This document shows, one piece after another, positions 6,422-13,619 of a stretch of 13,619 bases of DNA (positions are counted from its first letter, which is position 1; the number at the start of each line of letters is the position of its first letter). The position numbers and the translations under genes were made by a program. Under the pieces are notes generated by a model. The model was not told the DNA's origin and searched no databases. It worked only from the letters and a program-made list of their open reading frames with translations. Source of the DNA: JBDTVS01 sp040007095 (GTDB lineage Bacteria; Acidobacteriota; Vicinamibacteria; Vicinamibacterales; CAVVIG01); contig JBDTVS010000227.1 of assembly GCA_040007095.1 (NCBI GenBank), forward strand, positions 1-13,619, read 5' to 3'.

Positions 6422-6584
6422 GGCAGCCCGTGGTGAAAGTCCGTCGTCGCACCGAGGCGGGCGGGGCGCCCGGATCGCCAGGCGCGAAGCGCGAGAATAC
6501 CGGGAGTATTTGAGCGGTGAGCAACGCCGCGAGGCGGGATGCAGCTCTCGCCGAATGCAGGCGGACTTTTCACCACGGGCTGCC
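6422..6584 (+). repeat. Complete repeat element E (163 bp) with inverted arms
   Basis: The left arm 6422-6443 (GGCAGCCCGTGGTGAAAGTC and two more bases) is perfectly complementary to the right arm 6562-6584 apart from one extra T in the right arm. The core between them matches element D: CGAGGCG, GGCGCGAAGCGCGAG, the hairpin AATAC/GTATT around CGGGA, then GTGAGCAACGC and GAGGCGGGATGCA. Arm sequences differ completely from those of element D while overall length is almost the same. It lies between two same-strand genes, 35 bp upstream of the hypothetical gene start, where it might affect that gene's expression. Confidence 0.85.
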
Positions 6585-6639
6585 ACGCTTCACGTCGACG
6601 GCCGATGCACAGGTGGCCGGTTGCAGACCTCAAATGCAA

Positions 6640-6706
6640 CCACGGAAACACGAAGACACGACATCAAATCAAAGCTCCAGTGACTTCGTGATTTCGTGCG
6701 TTCGTG
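6640..6706. repeat. Imperfect inverted repeat of period-8 CACGAA / TTCGTG units
   Basis: The left side has CACG-type units at 6641, 6649 and 6657. The right side has TTCGTG at 6685, 6693 and 6701. Both are spaced 8 bp apart, and the two sides pair at about 17 of 23 positions around a loop of about 22 nt. It starts 23 bp beyond the aminopeptidase stop codon and could form a transcript-ending hairpin. Similar CACGAA-rich inverted repeats are, from memory, common in intergenic DNA of Acidobacteriota and Planctomycetes. It is distinct from element E next to it. Confidence 0.7.
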
Positions 6707-6729
6707 GCGACGGTGCACAAATGAGGACC

Positions 6730-9306
6730 CTATCGCGAATCCACGATCTCTGCGGCGCGGAAGAGATCGTCTGCCGACTGGAGAATGATCCTGCGCAGTC
6801 GAATCGGGTAATCCGGCTTCTCGTCCAGAAACATCTTCACCTCGTCTGCGGCGGCTCGGGAGCTGTGACCGGCAAGTGCCGAATCCATCCAGTTCTTTGG
6901 AAAGAAGATGTCGCCGGTGCGTTGAATCTCGATGAGCAAATCCAGCGCGGGGCGGATGTATCGTTCGGATTCGGCCGCATGTAACGGATGATTCAGGTAT
7001 CCCAGGCCTTCGAGCGCCCACGGCTCCCGTCTCCGGTTCTTGACGTCTTTCAGGCGTTCGAACCACGCCTCGCGTGTGGTTCGATCCGCGGCAAGGGCGG
7101 GAACGACGAATTCGAATCGGGCCTGACGATCGGGATTCCGGAAACGTCGCCGCTGCTCCTCCATGATCGCGGCCGCATCGGCAACCCTGCGCACCGCCAG
7201 CTCCAGGGCCATGCTCGCCTCGTCTGGTTCAGCGAGGGTCAGGCCGGGAATCTTCTCGTCGCGATGCCATATTCGTTGCAGGAGTGCAATGCCTTCAGGC
7301 GTTCTCACGATCGAACGAAACGCGCGGAAGTACACCGACTTCAAGCTGGAAGAAGACGCCCGCGTCCAACCCGCGCGGCAGGTCTGCTCGAGCCTCGACG
7401 CCAGCGCGAGTCGCGCTGTCTCGGTCATGAAGTGCCAGAACGCGGCGTCGATCGAGCCGACCATCAACTGTACATTCTGCTCGGTGTCTTCGACCGGCAG
7501 CGCTCGAAGCCCGAGCTCGACGAGATCCAGGGGACGCACGCGGCGATCCAGCAGTTCTTCCCACAGCGTGACCCAGGCCGCGCCGCGCGCCACCGGATCC
7601 TTCAGCTCTGGCAAGTGTCGCAAGAGGTACGCCCGGCTTGCGTCATCGAGCGTGAAGTCGCCATAGGCGATCCCGCCGCCGGTCGGCAGAACGAACGTGG
7701 GACGATCGATGCGCGCGAAGTCCTTGACGTCTGACCGCGGCCCGTCCAATGCAACCGGCAACGATTGGGTGCCCGTGGCGGTGCCGACGAGCACGTCCAT
7801 CTGCTGCGTCCAGCGCAGCCCGCGACCGGGCTGCGAATCGGTCTGGCTGAAGGCAAGCTGCCCGCCGCCATCCCACTCGGTGCGGATCGATGGACGCCCG
7901 GCTTCCTCAACCCACGCCTTGCTCCATCCGGCGATGTCCCGATCGCTGCGCTCATCGAGCACCTTCACCAGATCGAGCCAGGTCGCGTTGCCGTAATGGA
8001 ATTGCTTCAGATAGGCGCGCATCCCTTCCTGGAACCTGGCGGGTCCCAACATGCGCTCGAGCTGCCGCATCACGATCGGCGCCTTCGAATAGATGATGGC
8101 GCCGTACATGTTGCCGGCCGCGTTGAGGTTCTCGAGCGGCTGCCGAATCGGGTGCGTGCCCCTGGTCCGATCGACGCCGTACGCGGCAGGATAGTTCGAC
8201 ACCAGGAAGCGAAGCTCGTGATTCACCTCGGGGAACGACGGATTCACGATCTTCGCCGCCATGAAGTTGGCGAACACTTCCTTCATCCACACATCGTTGA
8301 ACCAGCGCATCGTGACAAGATCGCCGAACCACATGTGCGCGGTCTCGTGAGCGATCGCACTGGCCCGGTTCAGCCGCTGGTTCTCGGTCGCCGATTCATC
8401 CAGCATGATCGACGACGCGTTGTAGTAGATCGCGCCGGGATGCTCCATGCCGCCAAACTGAAACGAGGGGATGAGTACGAAATCGAACTTGCCGAACGGA
8501 TACGGAATCTGCGTGTACGCCTCGAGCCAGGCGATGGCCTTGGCATGCAGGTCGAAGATCGCGTCGCGATTCCGCTCGACCTTCGTCCGATCGGTCTCGC
8601 GATGGAACATGTGAAATGTCCGGCCGCTCCGCTCCGCGCTCTCGACCTCGAAAAGACCGGTCGCAAATGTGAAGAGATAGGTCGGGATCGGCTTCGTTTC
8701 GGCGTATTGAATCTTCATGCGATCGCCCACTCGCTGCCGATTCAGCTCTGGGCTGTTCGCCACCGCCTGCCAGGCCGAAGGCGCCGTCAGCTCGAGCGTG
8801 TAGCGGGCCTTCAGATCCGGCTGATCGAAACACGGGAAGGCCAGGTGGGCGCGGGCTGGAACAAACAGGGCGTAGATGAAGTCGGGGTTTCGATTGAGTG
8901 AAGCGTCGCCGGCGCGGAACACGATCTCGAGGCTGTTTTCGCCTTTCTCCAGGACGTCCGTGCCGATGATGATGTGCCCGTTCACCACGTCGACGGCGAT
9001 GGGCTTGCCACGAACGGAGACCGAGATCAGCGATTCGCGTCCGGGTTCAAAGTCGAGCACGACAGGGTGGGACCGATCGTCGAGGGCAAACCGGACGATC
9101 TCCCGCCCGGCAATTGGCTCGGAAGGCCTTTCTGGAATATCGAAGGCGAGATCGTAACGAACGTCATGAATCGATCGGGCGCGCTCGGTCGCGAGCGCCA
9201 GGGCGACTCCCGGTTCCGGCCGGCCGCCGGCGGACGGGTCGCTGCCGGATCGGCAGGCCGGTTCAAGCGCCATGAGCAGCACCAGGACAACACGAGCGCA
9301 TCGCAT
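6730..9306 (-). CDS. M1-family zinc aminopeptidase, exported
   Basis: The 858-residue protein removes N-terminal residues from peptides using one zinc ion. It begins with a hydrophobic leader and LEPAC at residues 14-18. This could be a lipoprotein signal with C18 as anchor, but the residue at -3 is Glu, so a plain signal peptide is also possible. The N-terminal beta domain spans about 45-220. The substrate-anchoring loop reads GGMEHPG at 285-291, in place of the classical GAMEN. The zinc site is HETAH at 320-324 with E343 eighteen residues after H324 in the WMKE motif, and Y406 is the likely transition-state tyrosine. The remaining 450 residues form the long C-terminal region usual for M1 enzymes. 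The start is 33 bp after the alpha/beta hydrolase stop, so the two are probably one transcript. No Shine-Dalgarno sequence is visible before ATG 9306. Confidence 0.92.
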   Translation of the reverse strand: MRCARVVLVLLMALEPACRSGSDPSAGGRPEPGVALALATERARSIHDVRYDLAFDIPERPSEPIAGREIVRFALDDRSHPVVLDFEPGRESLISVSVRGKPIAVDVVNGHIIIGTDVLEKGENSLEIVFRAGDASLNRNPDFIYALFVPARAHLAFPCFDQPDLKARYTLELTAPSAWQAVANSPELNRQRVGDRMKIQYAETKPIPTYLFTFATGLFEVESAERSGRTFHMFHRETDRTKVERNRDAIFDLHAKAIAWLEAYTQIPYPFGKFDFVLIPSFQFGGMEHPGAIYYNASSIMLDESATENQRLNRASAIAHETAHMWFGDLVTMRWFNDVWMKEVFANFMAAKIVNPSFPEVNHELRFLVSNYPAAYGVDRTRGTHPIRQPLENLNAAGNMYGAIIYSKAPIVMRQLERMLGPARFQEGMRAYLKQFHYGNATWLDLVKVLDERSDRDIAGWSKAWVEEAGRPSIRTEWDGGGQLAFSQTDSQPGRGLRWTQQMDVLVGTATGTQSLPVALDGPRSDVKDFARIDRPTFVLPTGGGIAYGDFTLDDASRAYLLRHLPELKDPVARGAAWVTLWEELLDRRVRPLDLVELGLRALPVEDTEQNVQLMVGSIDAAFWHFMTETARLALASRLEQTCRAGWTRASSSSLKSVYFRAFRSIVRTPEGIALLQRIWHRDEKIPGLTLAEPDEASMALELAVRRVADAAAIMEEQRRRFRNPDRQARFEFVVPALAADRTTREAWFERLKDVKNRRREPWALEGLGYLNHPLHAAESERYIRPALDLLIEIQRTGDIFFPKNWMDSALAGHSSRAAADEVKMFLDEKPDYPIRLRRIILQSADDLFRAAEIVDSR

Positions 9307-9339
9307 CCGCGTGCTACCGGCGCGTCCCTGTGAGCAGAC

Positions 9340-10449
9340 TCATCGCCTGACGTTCCTCGCATCAACGTGCTTGTCGAGCCAGGCGATCACGAGGTCGGCC
9401 AGTTGATTGCTGTTCCTGTCCTGCATCAGCATGTGGCTGTTGCCGTGGATCCCGAGCGCCGGCAGATGCATCATCTCTGCGTCGCCGCCGGCCTTGTTGA
9501 CGTCCGCGACGAAGGTCTTGCAGCTGTCGAAGGATGCCGCCCAGTTTGCCACCCCGCCGGGCGGCATGTCGCTCAAGTGGTCGCCGAACATCACCAGCGT
9601 GGGAATTCTGGCAATGGTCGCGATTTGCGCGGGCGTCAGCGTCGGACAGGGCATTTCGATCGAGATGAGGCCCTTGATTCCGCTGGGATCGATGAGGGCC
9701 GCTTGTTCGGGGAAGAAGCCCGACTCCGAGTGTCCCATCAGGACCGCGCCGCGCAGGCGCACAGCGAGCGCGGCCATGTTCGTCCACGTGGGATTCGGGT
9801 TCGGCAGCAACGCGTTGAGATCGGGAATCACCTGTTTGTTGAATTCCTCGAGCGCCTCGATGGGAAACTGCTCGTCCGGAAACGGCTGCCCGAACGTCGG
9901 CCCGAAGCGGAAGACGCTCCAGGCGACCTGGTGCGTCGCGTTGATGACGTTCGGCAGCGACGCGGGCGGCACCCGTCCGGCCTTGACGTCGGCGAACACT
10001 GCGGCGTCGAAGCCGGAGCGGGCGCGAGAAACCTGATCCGCCAGATAGACCGCGCGATTCTTCCGCACGAAGTACTCGCTCCACCCGATGCGTCCGTCCG
10101 GGGTGGTTTCCCAGGTCTTGCTGCTGAGGCAGCAGCCGTGCACCATCACGACAGGAGCGTGTTGGTCTCCACGCAGTGGAATCTGAAACTGGACGTACAT
10201 CTGATTCACGGTGACATCGCCGCCGGTGCCCGGTCCGGGGGGGGCGATGGTTTTCGTTTCGCCGCCGACGAAAAAGCTGCCCTGGCTCTTGAGCACGAGC
10301 GGCGCGTCGGCCCTGGGCGTCGTCGCGGCCTTCGTGGTCGTTTTCGTTTGCGCCGCTTTCGGCTGCGCCGTTTTCGTCTGCGCCCCGGCGGACATGGTCA
10401 GTGGCACGGCCACGACCCACAGGAATAGCGCACGAAACAGTGCCTTCAT
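9340..10449 (-). CDS. Secreted alpha/beta-hydrolase fold protein (probable esterase)
   Basis: The start at 10449 gives 369 residues and is set by a strong GGAGG Shine-Dalgarno (10457-10461 on the complement) 7 nt upstream. The frame is open to 11367, but that extension runs antisense to the TonB receptor gene and is rejected. A signal peptide (MKALFRALFLWVVAVPLTMS, cleavage near AGA at 23) is followed by a low-complexity Thr/Lys/Ala/Gln linker to about residue 45. The hydrolase fold shows the oxyanion region MVHGCCLSSKTWETTPDGR (102-120), the nucleophile elbow GHSES with S241, a likely acid D290 in VMFGDH, and a histidine in GIHGNSHMLMQD (H339 likely). The HGCC and GNSHMxMQD motifs mark a family often annotated only as esterase or alpha/beta hydrolase, so the substrate is unknown. 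It appears to head a transcript with the aminopeptidase gene. Confidence 0.85.
   Translation of the reverse strand: MKALFRALFLWVVAVPLTMSAGAQTKTAQPKAAQTKTTTKAATTPRADAPLVLKSQGSFFVGGETKTIAPPGPGTGGDVTVNQMYVQFQIPLRGDQHAPVVMVHGCCLSSKTWETTPDGRIGWSEYFVRKNRAVYLADQVSRARSGFDAAVFADVKAGRVPPASLPNVINATHQVAWSVFRFGPTFGQPFPDEQFPIEALEEFNKQVIPDLNALLPNPNPTWTNMAALAVRLRGAVLMGHSESGFFPEQAALIDPSGIKGLISIEMPCPTLTPAQIATIARIPTLVMFGDHLSDMPPGGVANWAASFDSCKTFVADVNKAGGDAEMMHLPALGIHGNSHMLMQDRNSNQLADLVIAWLDKHVDARNVRR
10343..10387 (-). repeat. 15-bp tandem repeat in the hydrolase linker
   Basis: Three 15-bp units (10343-10357, 10358-10372, 10373-10387) share TTCG, then TGCGCC. On the coding strand they give five-residue periods of the TKTAQ / PKAAQ type just after the signal peptide. 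The repeat keeps the frame, so it can vary in copy number without disrupting the enzyme. It probably acts as a flexible spacer. Confidence 0.7.
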
Positions 10450-10496
10450 CAGCGTGCCTCCAGAGGGTGTACGGCGTCCGCGCGGCCTGGGTCCCA

Positions 10497-10526
10497 AGTA
10501 TAGATGCCAGGGAAGAGGGACGTCAC
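10497..10526 (-). promoter_or_regulatory. Candidate sigma-70-type promoter for the hydrolase operon, with overlapping inverted repeat
   Basis: On the minus strand GTGACG (10521-10526) and TATACT (10497-10502) are separated by 18 nt and precede ATG 10449 by about 48 nt. The -10 box matches 5 of 6 consensus bases and the -35 box 4 of 6. An inverted repeat CGTCAC/GTGACG (10521-10538, 6-nt centre) covers the -35 box and could be an operator. It is placed by pattern only. Confidence 0.4.
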
Positions 10527-10700
10527 CGATCCGTGACGGGCACGACGCCGCACGCCCCGGGCATCGGCGGATACGACCGTCCGTCGAGGACGAGCGTCGG
10601 TTGGCCTTCGAGCGCGAAGGAACTCCCTTCGAGGGGGGGCACGTGAGTGTCGACGTATCCGTCGGCTGACAGCGTGCACAGACCAGACCCATGTGCACTG
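10523..10700 (-). other. Open frame with coding-like composition, unidentified
   Basis: The gap 10450-10856 has no convincing gene. One minus-strand frame ending at TGA 10523-10525 stays open to about 10770, but I find no start codon in it. Its end reads SFALEGQPTLVLDGRS, then a Pro/Gly-rich tail ending VVPVTDR. Third codon positions are almost all G or C, as in the real genes here. It may be the tail of a lost gene or chance in GC-rich DNA. I recognise no family. Confidence 0.2.
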
Positions 10701-10752
10701 AGCCGACCGTCTCGTCCGCGAGCGCCGAACGGCGGAACGAGCCGCTGGCTAG

Positions 10753-10830
10753 TGTCGCTCGTCGCTTACACCAGTCCCGCGATGCGCGCTCCTCGCGCGT
10801 TGCGATCCGGGCGCCTCGACGCCCGAATTC
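10753..10830 (-). repeat. Repeat element copy F, degraded
   Basis: Read on the minus strand, it matches element D closely at the left end of the core: GAATTC, then GCGTCGAGGCGCCCG, then GCGCGAGGAGCGCGC, and later AAGCGACGAGCG. The GCGCG/CGCGC hairpin is intact, but the ATAC/GTAT hairpin is eroded. No paired arms remain. It lies downstream of the TonB receptor gene. A perfect 12-bp palindrome, CGTTGCGCAACG (10839-10850), sits between it and the receptor stop codon. Confidence 0.6.
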
Positions 10831-10856
10831 GTCACCGTCGTTGCGCAACGGAGTAC

Positions 10857-13619
10857 TTAGAAATCGTACCGGACGGTGAACTTGACGAACCGGGGTTGAA
10901 TCACCGACGTCGGCCGCGTCCAGCCCGTCAGCGAATAGGCGTTCTGCTGCGCCAGAATCGCGTCCGAGTTCCCGAGGTTGTAGAAATCGACGTTGGCCTC
11001 GAGCCGCCCGGTGCCCACCTTGATGATCTTGGTCACCCGGAAATCGACCTGATTCAACCGATCGCCAAACAGCAGACCCGGTGCGATGACGTTGTTGTTC
11101 GCCTGCGCCGCCAGGAACGTGGTCCGCCCCAGCCCCTGCACCCGGCCTGCCGCGATATCGGCATTCGTGTAGACGACGTTCGCCGCCACCTGCGGGCCGG
11201 GCAGACTCTGCAACGTCGCGCTCAGGCGCACACCGCCCCACGGCAAGGTATACGACCCCAGCCCTTTGTACGACGTCAGGAGGCCAATCTCCTGATGACA
11301 GTACGTCGCCGGCGTCCACACCCCGGCGACCTGCAGCGCCTCTGGCACCTGCGACACCACCTGGCAATTGTCGGTCATCGTTTTCCCGGTGCTGAAGCCC
11401 CCCTGCAGGAACAACCCGCTTTTGAGGCGCGCGTCGAGGTTCACGTCCACGCCATTCCAGTGCTGCTGCTGGTTGCCGAACTGCGACGCCGCCTTGACGA
11501 CGTTGCGCGTCGCCACAATCGCGCGCTGATCGTACAGTCCGTCGAGGGTGGTGCCCGCATTCGGCACCCGCGCATCCGCCGGAATCGTCACGCTGTAAGG
11601 AATGAAATCGCTCGCCGCCAACGCCTCATTGTCCGTCACGAAGAAATTGCCCTGAATCCGCCGGAAGTAGCCCACGTTCATCGAGAGCCGCGGCAGAAGC
11701 TCGTGTTGGATTCCGGCCGACATCTCCCAGTTCCACGGCCGCACGCCCCAGCCGTTCAGGATCGCCGGATCGTAAAACGTGGTCGGGACCGCGCTGCCGA
11801 ACGTGGGACTGAGCCAGGGGCCGCACTCGCCGTTTGCCGCCGAGTTGAGCAGGTCGCAATCCGGCGAGAAATTCCGGTTCGCGTCGGCCCACGTCCGCGC
11901 CGTCGTTTGCTGCACCGTCAGGCCTGGATTGTTCGCGTCCGCATAGCGGATCGAATCCTGCTCCACCGCCCGGCTCGCACTGGCTTTGATGGCGGTCTTG
12001 CCGTTGCCAAACAGATCGTACGTCGCACTGACCCGCGGGTTGACGTCCTTCCAGTTCGGCACGTTGGGCACTTCCGCATACGAGGCCGTCCGATTCGGCG
12101 TCCAGCGCGTCGCGTTCGCCGTGAACGCGTCCGACTGCTCGTTCTGGAAGTCGAAGCGGATGCCGGCCCCGATCGTCAGCCGACGTGCCGTCCACCGATC
12201 CTGCGCGTAGAGACCCAGATTGTGATTGAGTCGGCTCTTGTGGCCTGCCAGCGGCGCGAAGATCGTCACCTGGTTCGGCGTGAAGTCCAGCGTCCGGTAT
12301 TGCACGTCGTTATACGCGTTGGTGAAATTGTTGCGGCCGAAGTAGCCGCGCTGCATGTCCAACCCGACCTTCACGCTGTGCGATCCCGTCACATAGCTGG
12401 CCGACGCCTTGAAACTCTGCTGGCGCACGTTGTCGTACATGTCCGCCGCCGTCGACGACCGATACGTCATCGGCCGGGCCAGCGGGTTGGTCCCCGTGCC
12501 TTGCTCGACGATGGGGATCCCGGCGGAACGATCGGTCTGCTGCAGGATGGTGTCCGGACTCGCGCCCGGCGCAATACCCGCCTCAAACAGCAGCCGGTTC
12601 GTCGCCACATACGTATACGTCAGCGTCGCCAACTGCGTATACCAACTCGTCACCCGCGCCGCCTCCGGGGAGAGCGTCGAACTGATGGTCCAGAAGGGAT
12701 CCTCTTTGCGCTGGTAGGCGTACCACGCCGACACCTTCTGCTTCGGCGTCGCCGCCCACGTCAAGCGCAGGTTGTTGTCCCTGGTCCACGTCCCAAGATT
12801 CGCCTGATGACCGGTGTCCTCGGTCCGGACCACCGCCGCCGCATCCACCGGGTAGAACAGCCCGGCGATGTACGACTCGTTCGTGAAATACCGCGACGTG
12901 AAGTAAAACCACAACGTGTCCTTCTTGATCGGCCCCCCCAGCGACCCGTTCACGTCGTAGAGCTTCTTCAGACTCGTCGGCGCCCCGGCCAGACCGCGAT
13001 CGATCAGCCGTTGGGTGATGTTGCTCGCCTGGAGGCTCGGGCCCGACCCGTTCGCCAGCACGGCGCCGCGAAACGCATTGCCCCCCGACTTCGGGATCAT
13101 GTTGGCGACGACGCCGTTCGTGCCCGACTCCCCGGTCTGCCCCGATACCGCAATGTCCACCTGGTCGAACAGCAGCGGCGACAGACTCATGTTCGACACG
13201 TTCGAGCTGATATACATGTTGCCGATTCGCAGGCCGTCCAGGAGCGACACGCCGTCGCCGGGGAGGCCGCCATGCGCCGAGACTTGCGCCCCCGTCGTGT
13301 CGCCCGACGACCCACCGACGTCGCGCGTCGTCGTCTGCACCGACGGAATCAAGGTCGCCAGCTGGATCCACACCCCGCTGGTCGGGATGTTCTTGAACAC
13401 CTCGGCCGTCAGCGCGCGCGTCTGTGCGGCCGACTGCACGTCGACCAGCGGCGCCTCGCCCGTCACCGTGATGGTCTCCGCCACCGTCCCGACCTTCAGG
13501 TCCGCGTTGATGTTCGCCGTGAAGCTGGCCGTCACCTCGATGCCGTCCCGCTTCACCGAGCTGAATCCCGGCAGGGTGAACGTGACCGTGTAGGTACCGG
13601 GAGGCAGGTTCACGATCCG
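10857..13619 (-). CDS. TonB-dependent outer-membrane receptor, Oar-like; 5' end outside the window
   Basis: About 920 residues are visible and the true start lies beyond the right edge. The first about 30 residues (NLPPGTYTVTFTLPGF) are the end of a carboxypeptidase-regulatory-like beta-sandwich domain. Next comes VAETITVTGEAPLVDVQSA, the usual lead into the plug. The plug follows at about 55-190, with VSLLDGLRIGNMY and NMIPKSGGNAFRG. The rest is a large beta-barrel with many alternating aromatic strands, ending KFTVRYDF with the terminal Phe expected for outer-membrane barrel insertion. Such receptors import large substrates with TonB energy; the substrate cannot be read here. No SusD-like gene is seen downstream, which favours the Oar-like type over a SusC/SusD pair. 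The stop TAA (10857-10859) is followed by a 12-bp palindrome. Confidence 0.9.
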   Translation of the reverse strand, partial: RIVNLPPGTYTVTFTLPGFSSVKRDGIEVTASFTANINADLKVGTVAETITVTGEAPLVDVQSAAQTRALTAEVFKNIPTSGVWIQLATLIPSVQTTTRDVGGSSGDTTGAQVSAHGGLPGDGVSLLDGLRIGNMYISSNVSNMSLSPLLFDQVDIAVSGQTGESGTNGVVANMIPKSGGNAFRGAVLANGSGPSLQASNITQRLIDRGLAGAPTSLKKLYDVNGSLGGPIKKDTLWFYFTSRYFTNESYIAGLFYPVDAAAVVRTEDTGHQANLGTWTRDNNLRLTWAATPKQKVSAWYAYQRKEDPFWTISSTLSPEAARVTSWYTQLATLTYTYVATNRLLFEAGIAPGASPDTILQQTDRSAGIPIVEQGTGTNPLARPMTYRSSTAADMYDNVRQQSFKASASYVTGSHSVKVGLDMQRGYFGRNNFTNAYNDVQYRTLDFTPNQVTIFAPLAGHKSRLNHNLGLYAQDRWTARRLTIGAGIRFDFQNEQSDAFTANATRWTPNRTASYAEVPNVPNWKDVNPRVSATYDLFGNGKTAIKASASRAVEQDSIRYADANNPGLTVQQTTARTWADANRNFSPDCDLLNSAANGECGPWLSPTFGSAVPTTFYDPAILNGWGVRPWNWEMSAGIQHELLPRLSMNVGYFRRIQGNFFVTDNEALAASDFIPYSVTIPADARVPNAGTTLDGLYDQRAIVATRNVVKAASQFGNQQQHWNGVDVNLDARLKSGLFLQGGFSTGKTMTDNCQVVSQVPEALQVAGVWTPATYCHQEIGLLTSYKGLGSYTLPWGGVRLSATLQSLPGPQVAANVVYTNADIAAGRVQGLGRTTFLAAQANNNVIAPGLLFGDRLNQVDFRVTKIIKVGTGRLEANVDFYNLGNSDAILAQQNAYSLTGWTRPTSVIQPRFVKFTVRYDF

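Noticed and set aside
1..6584. CRISPR array or integron-type attC sites
   Set aside because: The repeats are few, in both orientations, unevenly spaced over kilobases and flanked by unlike arms. There are no regular spacers, no cas genes and no integrase.
5188..6584. Elements D and E as insertion sequences or MITEs with shared terminal repeats
   Set aside because: The arm sequences differ between the two copies and no target-site duplication common to both is evident, so ordinary IS or MITE ends do not explain them.
6388..6651. N-terminal extension of the secreted hypothetical protein
   Set aside because: It would translate through repeat element E and would bury the clear signal peptide that starts at 6387.
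10450..11367. N-terminal extension of the alpha/beta hydrolase (frame open to 11367)
   Set aside because: It is a shadow of the TonB receptor gene on the same strand. The true start at 10449 has a strong Shine-Dalgarno and a signal peptide.

Overview
The window is high-GC bacterial DNA. Its gene content suggests an Acidobacteriota genome, probably of the Vicinamibacteria type. The pointers are a large Oar-like TonB-dependent receptor with a carboxypeptidase-regulatory-like N-terminal domain, a secreted M1 aminopeptidase, a secreted alpha/beta hydrolase and a secreted hypothetical protein of a family typical of acidobacterial genomes. The assignment rests on recalled family distribution; there is no rRNA or other phylogenetic marker here.

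Layout, left to right. (1) Positions 1-870 hold two degraded copies of a repeat element facing each other, then a decayed locus on the + strand. That locus has a match to the ECF41 sigma-factor promoter pattern (TGTCAC-N16-CGTC type), an epimerase with a large internal deletion, and the C-terminal SnoaL-like domain of an ECF41 sigma factor that still carries the DGGGK and NPDKL motifs. Known ECF41 loci pair the sigma factor with an epimerase, oxidoreductase or carboxymuconolactone decarboxylase gene, so this reads as the relic of one such locus. (2) Positions 984-3204, minus strand, hold a two-gene ABC-2 exporter of the Wzm/Wzt type, with a carbohydrate-binding extension on the ATPase. (3) Positions 3296-3725 hold a 25-nt piece of the repeat element abutting the C-terminal remnant of an alpha/beta hydrolase. 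A four-run C4/G4 octamer repeat follows. (4) Positions 3890-5188, plus strand, encode a secreted SH3b plus ComEC-like metallo-beta-lactamase-fold protein. (5) A complete repeat element (161 bp) fills the gap between it and the convergent hypothetical gene at 5347-6387. (6) Positions 5347-10449, minus strand, hold three genes for exported proteins in transcription order: alpha/beta hydrolase, M1 aminopeptidase, hypothetical. The last two are separated by a second complete repeat element (163 bp) and a separate period-8 inverted repeat. (7) Positions 10857-13619, minus strand, hold the 3' part of the TonB-dependent receptor gene, which runs off the window.

The strongest unexplained signal is the repeat family. 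There are two full copies with long, copy-specific inverted-repeat arms, three degraded copies and one 25-nt fragment. An internal hairpin changes sequence between copies while staying paired, as expected of a structure-conserved element. The gene relics lie next to copies of this element, so the family appears linked to local gene decay. Functionally the intact genes are about the cell envelope and exterior: glycan export, extracellular peptide and ester hydrolysis, and outer-membrane uptake. No intact exotic system (CRISPR, phage, toxin or biosynthetic cluster) is visible.
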